In this document: positions 57,117 through 64,000 of the stretch, piece after piece
Numbering within the stretch: the stretch's first letter is position 1
How the letters are laid out: each line of letters opens with the position of its first letter
Source: Cochliopodium minus
Lineage: Eukaryota; Discosea; Himatismenida; Cochliopodiidae
Reading direction: 5' to 3'
NCBI GenBank assembly: GCA_024220525.1
Contig: JAMYWO010000100.1
Span: forward strand, 62,001 to 126,000
Length of the DNA: 64,000 bases
Made by a program: the position numbers and the translations under genes
The notes under the pieces: generated by a model
What the model saw: the letters and a program-made list of their open reading frames with translations, nothing else
Database searches by the model: none
Told to the model about the DNA's origin: nothing

Positions 57117-58559
57117 ATGAAGAATGAAAAAAATAATGATTATCGCCTTGCTGGAGAGATAGTGATAGGTATATTTGATTATTATTATTCAATTCTTCAA
57201 AACTCATAATCATGGAAACCTATATATTCAATTCTATAAGACTTTTTATCAAAATATATTTATATTGCGAATATATAAATATATCTCAAATGACTTTTGT
57301 GTTTTATTCCATATTGAAGATATATAAAAGATATATCAATTTGTTAAAGCATATTTGCAAAATCCAATTTAATTTAAAACGATATTTAGGATACAAATCA
57401 ATAGGAGAAGTAGCAAGAGCGATGATACTTGAGGGAATGAAAGAACATACAAAAAACACATTTGGAGAAGAATCATTGGATCTTTTCGCAGGGATGGACG
57501 AAGATGAAGATGACACTTCTTCTTCCACAAGATCCTCTATCAGAGGACCTAAATTGAAAGTAGAAACCCTAAAGTGGGATTCCAGCAAGAAAGGTGATCA
57601 AATCTCTGTTTCTCCCGATGGAAAATCAATTGCATCTGGACGTACTTACGTTTCTTGGAAGTAATTAACACAAAAAAAATTTATGTTAAAGTTTTATTTT
57701 ATTTTTAAATTTTTTTTTTTTTTTTTATTTTTTATTTTTTTAATTTTTAAATTTTTAATTTTATTTAAATTTTTTTTTAATTTTTTTTTTTTTTTTTTTT
57801 ATTTTCATTTTTATAAGTTGTATTTTGTCAGAGAATGTTTTTTCGGAGGGGGTTCATTATGTGGAAATTTATGTCGACCATGTCCCTAACGGATATTTAT
57901 TTTTCGGAATAGGAGATCCTAGGTTAGAATGAAATTTAAAAAATAAAATAAAAAATTGAAAATAAAAATATAATTTTAGCAATGTGCCTTTGGGAGGTTG
58001 CATATCAGGATCTAACTCATGGTAAATAATTTTTTTTTTTTTTATATCTCTATCAAAGTTAATCATTTTTAGTTTGGTGGTTGGATATGACGCTCGTTTC
58101 ACCCAATTAAGTCATGTAGGTGTAGTTCAACATGATACTGCAAACCAAATAGGTTAAAAAATATTTTTTTAATTTATTTCTTTTTTAATTTATTTTTTAT
58201 GTTATTTTTTAAATTTTTTTTTTAATTTCTTTTTTAAATTTATTTTTTAATTATTTTTTTTATTTTTATTTTTATTTTTATTATTATCTTTTTCAAAAAA
58301 AAAAGGAAGATTCACAAATTCTCAATATGTTGGTTTGTTGATTGACCAAGAAAAAAAGGAATTGTCTATTGTGATCGATAATAAGCCCCCAATTCTCATC
58401 TATTCCAACATTCCAAAGGATCAAAGGATATTTTGCTGTATTGCTCACAACGTCGTCCTCACTTTTACAAAACACATTGTTGGAAAAGCTGTTCAAAATT
58501 ATTTAAAAAATCCTCAAACCAATTATACTCCGTCTGAATGGGTCAATTCAAAAAAATAA
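57117..58559 (+). CDS. SPRY-domain protein
   Basis: Six exons. ATG 57117 starts MKNEKNNDYRLAGEIVIG and joins to GYKSIGEVARAMILEGMKEH, an acidic Ser-rich linker (GMDEDEDDTSSSTRSS), then a SPRY domain: LKWDSSKKGDQISVSPDGKS, CILSENVFSEGVHYVEIYVD, GYLFFGIGDPS, SNSWLVVGYDARFTQ, NSQYVGLLIDQEKKELSIVI and VVLTFTKHI. The order of strands, including GVHYWEI-like and V.L..D...L.F motifs, fits SPRY. SPRY folds bind short peptides on partner proteins, often in ubiquitin ligases; no RING or SOCS box is present here. The remaining C-terminus is short. It is one of two SPRY genes within 6 kb. Confidence 0.82.
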
Positions 58560-58613
58560 ATATTTTAATAAAACTAATAACCAAAAATTAATTTTTTTCT
58601 TTTTAAATATTTT

Positions 58614-60076
58614 TCATTTATTTTTGTTGAATTCTGTGTGGAAATCAAAAAGAATTTGAGCGATACAACAGTTTAGTTTTTTCACGTAATTAAGATCCAA
58701 CATCTCGTTGGGCCCATGAGCATTGCTTCCTGCTCCAAGAACACCAGTCACTACAAATTGGGAGTTAGGAAAAGTTTCTCCAAGGTAAGAAATAAAAGGA
58801 ATTGTTCCTCCTTCACCCATGAAACCACAAGGTTTGCTTTTTTTTTTTTTTAATATTAAATTATTTTATTTTAAATTAATTTAATTACCCGAAATAACTT
58901 TGAGAAGAAGAATTTACAGATTTCAACAACCATTCTTTTTCTTCAGGAGATGACCATCCATTTGAAGGAGTTTCTCTCTTTTAAAAATAAAATTAAAAAG
59001 TTCTACAATGAAAAAAAAAGATTTTTTTTTGTGTGGTTCTTTACATCAAATTTCACATGAGAACCATATGGAGGATCTTTTGTCAAAACTTCCTCAATTA
59101 AATTGGTTGCTTTTTCACCATCAACACCAGGAGGAATTCTTTTTTATTTTTTCAAAAATTATAATTTAAAAATAATTTTTTTTTGTTTTGTGGCAAACCT
59201 TATTGACAATTTTAAAGAAGATTCCTTTCTCAAAACATTACCTGCTAGTTCTACTGTTGGAAAACCACTGGCACCAGTTACAGCTAATTGTGGTCTCCCT
59301 TTTAAAAAAATTAAAATTAAATATTAAAATAAAAAAATAAAAAGATTTTTTTTTTTACAAGTTCTGTTGAGGACAAGCTCCAAAAAATTATCAGAAACCA
59401 ATTTTACATTACTCAAAAGAGGACATTCATTGACTAAAATTTTTCCCAAAACCTCAGAAGACTCTACAGTAAAAAAAAAATAATTTAGAAAAATAATTTT
59501 TTAAAAAAAATATTAAAAGTATTAAAAATAAAAAATATTAAAAATAAAAAATAATTTAAAAAAATGTTTAAATTAAAAAAATATTAAAATTATAAATTAA
59601 AACCTTCTATCCTTTTCAATTTAGACTGAGATACTTCGGTGAACAAATCTTTCAACAGGATTTTCCCAGTTTCAGAATCTTCCAGTCTATCCAAAAGAAT
59701 TCTTAAAACTCTGAAAGAAGATGCGATCAATCCAGTTCCACTTCCTATTAAATAAAAAAAAACAAAAAAAATATGAAAAATAAAATTAAAAAAAATGTTG
59801 ATAAAATTTAAATAAAATATAATAAAAATATTAAAAATTAAAATTTTAAAAATAATAAAAATAAAAAATATTGAAAATATTGGAGAATTATTTACCTGAA
59901 TGAACAGCTTTTTAAATTATATAAAATTTTGTTTAAAATAAATATTTTGTTTTTTTTTACATTCACTAAGCAAAGATACAGACAAAGAACCTAAGAAATA
60001 TCAATGTTTTAACATAAAATAAAAAGAAAAGGTTTACCTCCGATCACTCCTCTCAAACTTGAAGTCAACCACATCT
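58614..60076 (-). CDS. M20-family metallopeptidase (carnosinase/Cys-Gly dipeptidase type), 5' part missing
   Basis: Visible exons from 60076 down: MWLTSSLRGVIGG; SLSVSLLSEAVHSGSG (the dimerisation HSG motif); GLIASSFRVLRILLDRLED; SSEVLGKILVNECPLL; RPQLAVTGASGFPTVELAGN then VLRKESSLKLSIRLPPGVDG; DPPYGSHVKFDRETPSNGW; and FMGEGGTIPFISYL with GAGSNAHGPNEMLDLNYVKK, containing the C-terminal metal-binding His. These follow the order of the CNDP dipeptidases. The N-terminal catalytic part (metal-binding HxD, bridging Asp and Glu) should come before 60076, but only low-complexity sequence with an N at 60221 is there. The loss is best explained by an assembly gap, since everything visible is intact. 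Cytosolic dipeptidase role is family knowledge. Confidence 0.82.
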
Positions 60077-60139
60077 GATTAAAAAATTTGTTCAATACAA
60101 AAAAAAAAGAAATAAATAATAATTCAAGATAAAAAATAA

Positions 60140-60410
60140 TTTTTTATAAAAATAAAAAATAAAAAATAAAAAATAAAAAATAAAAAATAAAAAATAAAAA
60201 ATAAAAAATAAAAAATAAAANATAAAATAAATAAAATAAATAAAATAAATAAAATAAATAAAATAAATAAAATAAATAAAATAAATAAATAAATAAAATA
60301 AATAAAATAAATAAAAATAAATAAAATAAATAAAATAAATAAAATAAATTAATAAATAAAAAATGAAAAAATAAATAATGAAAAAATAAAATAAAATAAA
60401 AATAATCATA
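60140..60410. repeat. Low-complexity A/T arrays meeting at an ambiguous base
   Basis: Left of the N at 60221 the array is a 7-base unit (TAAAAAA); right of it a 9-base unit (TAAATAAAA). The unit changes exactly at the N, and both flanking genes lack their 5' parts. It is probably a collapsed assembly gap. Confidence 0.8.
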
Positions 60411-60450
60411 AACAATTTTAAAAAAATTAAAAAATTTCTGAAACATATAG

Positions 60451-61110
60451 GCATTTTTGTTTGTAATCACGTTTGCATACCCTTTGATTTGCTATCCTTG
60501 TAGAATAAACATCAAAACTTTATTTTTCAAAGAAAATCTCAACAACTTTTTTCATGTGCTCATCACTTTGTTGATTGTCTTTGGTGCATACGGAATCAGT
60601 TTGACGGGAATTAATCTTGGTTTTATTTTTGGTAATTTTTTAAATTATTTTTATAATATTTTTAAAATTATTCATAATATTTTTAAAATTATTTTAACAA
60701 TATTTTTCATATAAGGACTTATTGGATCAACTGCTGGAAGTCTTGTGGCATACATCTTACCAGGTAAATTTTTAATTTTTTTTTTTTAATTTTTAATTTA
60801 TTATTTCTAAATTTTTAATTTTTAAATTTTTAAATATTTTTTATTTTATTTTTTATTTTTTCCGTTTATTTTTAAAAAAGGAGTTTTCTATTTGAGGGTT
60901 GTCAAAGATGATACATCTTTTTCATGGAGAAGAATTGCTTCTTATTTTTTAATTGCAATCGGTTTATTTTTTGCTGTTATTTGTACTTACGTAAAAAAAA
61001 AAAATTATTTTATTGATAATTTATTTTTAATTTATTAAATTTTGATTTTAAATTAATTCTTTCTTCATAAAAAATTTTAGGCTACAATTAAATTCAAGAA
61101 TTTGAGTTAA
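60451..61110 (+). CDS. Amino-acid/auxin-permease family transporter, C-terminal part
   Basis: After an acceptor at 60450 the exon reads AFLFVITFAYPLICYPCRIN, then FHVLITLLIVFGAYGISLTG and INLGFIFG. The next exons give LIGSTAGSLVAYILPG, VFYLRVVKDDTSFSWRRIAS, YFLIAIGLFFAVICTY and TIKFKNLS TAA. The YPL...P.R helix, G.TA.....YILP helix and following helices match the last four to five membrane helices of SLC38/AAAP transporters, which move neutral amino acids with H+ or Na+. The first six or so helices are absent upstream, where the low-complexity array and the N at 60221 lie. The start of the gene is therefore outside this assembled sequence. Confidence 0.8.
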
Positions 61111-61163
61111 ATAAAAAATTAAAAAAAACTTTATTTAAAAAAAAACTTTATTTTTAATTATTT

Positions 61164-62678
61164 TTAAATTATTTTTTTTTCCTCGATCAAATCAAGGAGA
61201 TCAACAGAAGAGTTTTTTTTCTTTAAGCGGGAATTAATTTCTTTCATTCCCATTTTGAAAGAGACTATTTTTATTTTGAGATGGAGAGCTATGCATGCTA
61301 CTATACGCAGATCTTTCAAAAGGTTTTCTGTAACTGTGAACATCCAAGATATCTCTTTTGGTTTATCTTCAACAATAAAACAAAAAATAAATAAAATACA
61401 TAAAAATAAAAAGAAATAAAAAAATAAATTACATAAAAAAATAATAAATAAAGAAAATAAAAACTTTTACCATTGAAAAAAAAGCCACATCTGTTGTAAT
61501 ATTTTAGATCTATTAAAATGGAAACAACATCTCCTTCTTTCCATCTTTTAAAAATAAAAATAAAAAATAAAAAAAATAAAAAATAAATAATAATCAATAA
61601 TCAATAAAAAATAAAAAATAAAAAATAAACTAATTTAAGAAAAATAAAAAATAAATAAAAAATAAAAAATAAAAAATAATCAATAATACAAAAATTAAAA
61701 AATAAAAATAAAAAATAAAAAATATATGAACCTTAAATCTTTTCGAAGCAATTTTCCTTCTCCACAAGTAGCGTAACCAACAGCACTGTTTTCGTAAGTG
61801 GGAAGGATGTCATCCAATTTGATGAAGGAGTTGGAGATTCCTAGGTAGACGAAATGGCTTTCGTTCATTTGCTCGAAAAGAATCTCCACCAAATAGATGT
61901 TACCAACTTCAAATTTCTTGTTAGTAAGAACACTGTTCCAACTGTTTTTCACATCTTTTTTTAATAAAAATAAATAAATATGTTATTAAGAAAAATAAAT
62001 AATTATTCAAAACTTTCACTTTTTTTTTTTTTTTTTTTTTTTTTTGAAAAAAATTTATAGAAAAAAAGATTAAAATAATTTTTTTTTTAATAAATTTATT
62101 TATCAATAAATAAACATATTTAAATAAATTTTATTTCTTTGAAATTTTAAAATTATTTTTTTTACATTCAGTGCTTGCTGTTAAACCATCTTCTGATAGA
62201 ATTATGGAAACTCCTTTCTTTGTAATGTCCCATTTGAGGGGAGTGCCCATGTACTTCAAATACAAGTAATGGTTGGATTGCAACTTCTCAAAAGGGCTCA
62301 ATTCTTTTTTCATTGAAGTTTTGATATCTTCCAACTGGTTTTCATCAATTTCAACTAAATTTTAAAATTTAAATTTAAAAAATTTATTTTTTATTTATTC
62401 GCTGAAAAAAAAAAAAAATTAAAATTAAAATTTTTTGTACGATTGTTATCTAGGCATATTCTCTTCCATATCACTTCGGATTGTGATGAAGATGAAAACA
62501 ATTTGAAGAAATATTTGTTGAGATGATGGAATTTGGAGAGATCTTTGAGATCGAGGTAAGAGAAGATATAAGTGAGGATATTCTTTGATAATTTTTCAAA
62601 TGGTGAATTGGGAGGGATATCCTTCTCCTTAAATTTTTCTAAATTCAAATCTTTAGAAATTATATTATTATTCCCCAT
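61164..62678 (-). CDS. F-box and SPRY-domain protein
   Basis: Five exons. ATG 62678 (MGNNNIISKDLNLEKFKEKD), then an F-box at about residues 28-75: FEKLSKNILTYIFSYLDLKD, LSKFHHLNKYFFKLF, VIWKRICLDN. The following exon has NHYLYLKYMGTPLKWDITKK and a SPRY-like strand pair (GVSIILSEDGLTASTE). Then VKNSWNSVLTNKKFEVGNIY, YLGISNSFIKLDD, VGYATCGEGKLLRK, WKEGDVVSILIDLKYYNRCG (the SPRY motif with bound-strand FFFNGK) and a C-terminal exon ending near IEEKKII TAA at 61164. The architecture, an N-terminal F-box plus SPRY, resembles FBXO45-type ubiquitin-ligase adaptors, which recruit targets to Skp1-Cullin or PAM-type ligases. An in-frame ATG at 62747 would add a hydrophobic leader; the inner ATG is preferred. 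Confidence 0.82.
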
Positions 62679-62854
62679 CAATTTTTTTTTATAATAAATA
62701 AAAAGATATTCAAGTTCAAAATCAAATATTTCAAACAAATAATACAATAATTAAGATAAAACAGCCTGAGAAATCTTTTCATCCTTCTAATTTTTAATAT
62801 TGGTAAATTTTATGAATTAAAAAAATAAAAAAAAAAATTGAAAAAAAAGACTAA

Positions 62855-63157
62855 ATGAGCAAAAAGATTGTTGAAGTGACAGATAATGGATTTCCAATGA
62901 GAAGTTATCCCCCTCAAGGCCAAATTACTCTTAAATATTCTGATAATACCACAAATGGTAAAAAATTAAAAAATTAAATGTGAATATTCCCCATTTATAA
63001 ATAATCACTCTATAAAATAGTTGTAAATGGAACTCCTGTAGATGCTGCAAAATATAAATTCGAAGCTGGTTTGATCACTGAGGATCAATACAATCAAGTT
63101 CAAAATCAATATTTCAAACAAAAAATTCAAACAACAAATAATTTTAAATGTGATTAA
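62855..63157 (+). CDS. Small unrecognised protein, two exons
   Basis: ATG 62855 (MSKKIVEVTDNGFPMRSYPP, QGQITLKYSDNTTN), donor at 62958, acceptor at about 63,019, then VNGTPVDAAKYKFEAGLIT, EDQYNQVQNQYFKQKIQTT and NNFKCD TAA at 63157. About 80 residues. Both exons have good coding composition and the intron phase is consistent. No family recognised; the DAAKYKFEAGLITEDQYNQV end resembles SHOCT-like short helical motifs (G.IT..EY...K..L), but this is weak. Divergent from the F-box/SPRY gene, 177 bases apart. Confidence 0.6.
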
Positions 63158-63446
63158 ACATTTTCATACTCTAATTTTTTGCAGTGAATTGATTTGGATA
63201 ATTATATTATTTTTTTAACAATGGGGCAAATATTATTATTGAAGAGGATACTTTATATTAATGAATACTTGCTTATTTCAATATATCCATGAAGAGGATA
63301 TATGAATGATATTATTGGAACCCAATGATCATTTTTTTTTTCTATCAGGAAAAGGTCTTTTATTTTCAACAAAATATAGTCAATTTTAATTTTTTAATAT
63401 TAATTTAAATATAATTTAAAAAAAATTATTTTGTAATGTTTTTTTT

Positions 63447-64000
63447 TTAATTTTGGTCAAAAAGGATGAGCTCATATTTAATATGTATGCTCCCCTTTTC
63501 CATTGGAATCCATTTATCATAAACTTTTCTCGGGAAAACGTCATCCAAAGAAAAGAAAAAAGTTCCCTAAAAATTATAAGGAAAAACAAAACAAAAATAA
63601 ATGAAAAGAAAAATGATAAGAAAAGATTTTAAAATGAAATTTTAAAAATGATTGAAAAAAATTTTTTTTTTTACTAAATGTTTATCTTTTCCTCCAAAAT
63701 CAAAATCTGTGTTAAAAATAAAGTAAAATGAAAAAAAAAAATGTCATTAAAATAAAATAATACCAAAGCATAAGATAGAAACACCAACCCTTTCATCAAA
63801 GATGGTTAGATTCAAAAGTTCGTTCCATACAGGAACTAATGTTTGATTTTTCCAAGAAGATTTGACAGCGGAAACTTTTGAATTTTTAGAGATATTTTTA
63901 ATGGATGTTTCTGTCTCTTTTCCCTGCACCAAAACTACGTAAGGACAACATTTTCCTTTCTTCGATAATTCTTTTCCTAAAAAACAAAAAAAAAAATAAA
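63447..64000 (-). CDS. C2-domain protein, cut by the window edge
   Basis: Three exons at the C-terminal end of a minus-strand gene. Exon from the edge: ELSKKGKCCPYVVLVQGKET, KSSWKNQTLVPVWNELLNLT, IFDERVGVSILCF. Next exon: DFDFGGKDKHL, in which the Ca-binding loop residues D.DF.GKD are kept. Last exon: GTFFFSLDDVFPRKVYDKWI, PMEKGSIHIKYELILFD, stop at 63447. This is a complete C2 sandwich (topology of the PLC/synaptotagmin/copine type), followed by the stop, so C2 is the last domain. C2 domains bind phospholipids in a Ca-dependent way. Whatever lies N-terminal is outside the window. Confidence 0.82.

Noticed and set aside
1-64000. Retroelements, Polinton-type elements or CRISPR arrays
   Set aside because: No reverse transcriptase, integrase, capsid or protein-primed polymerase motifs were seen, and no spaced direct repeats of CRISPR type.
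1-64000. Reassigned stop codons
   Set aside because: TAA, TAG and TGA all end recognisable genes, and none is needed as sense in a conserved domain.

Overview
This window is nuclear DNA from an AT-rich, intron-rich unicellular eukaryote. Exons are short, and introns are short with GT..AG ends, usually T-rich on the sense strand. Neighbouring genes are often only 50-350 bases apart. All three standard stops close genes (TGA at the first DHHC gene, TAG at the second DHHC gene and the START gene, TAA in most others), so the code is standard; this argues against ciliates with reassigned stops. The mix of a Roco kinase, a TALE homeobox, RCC1, BTB-ankyrin, SPRY and F-box proteins and Asn/Glu tracts fits a free-living amoeboid or amoeboflagellate protist (Amoebozoa, Heterolobosea or Anaeramoebae are possible). 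I cannot fix the group from sequence alone. Two genes with mitochondrial-type presequences (a tRNA 2-thiouridylase and a Zim17/DNL zinc-finger protein) argue for a mitochondrion that imports proteins and probably still translates.

Layout. 0-4.4 kb: edge fragment of a gene, decayed coding patches, a leucine-rich-like gene, an unrecognised gene in two frames, a 105-bp tandem duplication, and a BCCIP/Bcp1-like gene missing its front. 4.4-7 kb (-): membrane-anchored MYND zinc-finger protein. 7-12.1 kb (-): Roco protein with ankyrin repeats, Roc GTPase, COR, a Cys knuckle and a kinase. 12.5-15.5 kb (+): class-C type J protein with DnaJ-X domain. 15.8-18.5 kb: Zim17-like (+) and MTU1-like (-), convergent. 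18.9-21.8 kb (+): two tandem DHHC palmitoyltransferases. 21.9-22.6 kb (-): small MOSC protein. 22.7-32.8 kb (+): a giant gene joining a GTPase-type P-loop domain, a long helical region, a SecA-like motor and a VWA domain. 32.9-38.5 kb: Cys-rich membrane protein (-), RCC1 protein (+), and two tandem fatty-acid-hydroxylase-type genes (+) with nearly identical ends.

38.6-42.7 kb: kinase-SH3 gene (-) cut at an N, an orphan terminal exon (+), and an ADP-ribosylglycohydrolase-type gene (-). 43.5-48.9 kb (+): START protein and an unrecognised EF-hand-like protein. 49.5-53.6 kb (+): RING protein and an ankyrin-BTB protein. 53.7-58.6 kb (+): two unrecognised genes, a TALE homeobox gene and a SPRY protein. 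58.6-61.1 kb: M20 peptidase (-) and amino-acid transporter (+), both lacking their 5' halves at a second N. 61.1-64 kb: F-box/SPRY protein (-), a small + strand protein, and a C2-domain protein (-) running off the end.

The genes look like unrelated housekeeping and signalling genes; I see no operon-like pathway cluster. The most unusual object is the GTPase-SecA-VWA protein. The most practical caution is that both single-N positions look like collapsed gaps. Two non-coding families (a small foldback element and a ~110-bp dispersed intronic repeat) are also present. Exon limits were read by eye from GT/AG signals and frame continuity, so CDS coordinates are outer gene limits including introns.
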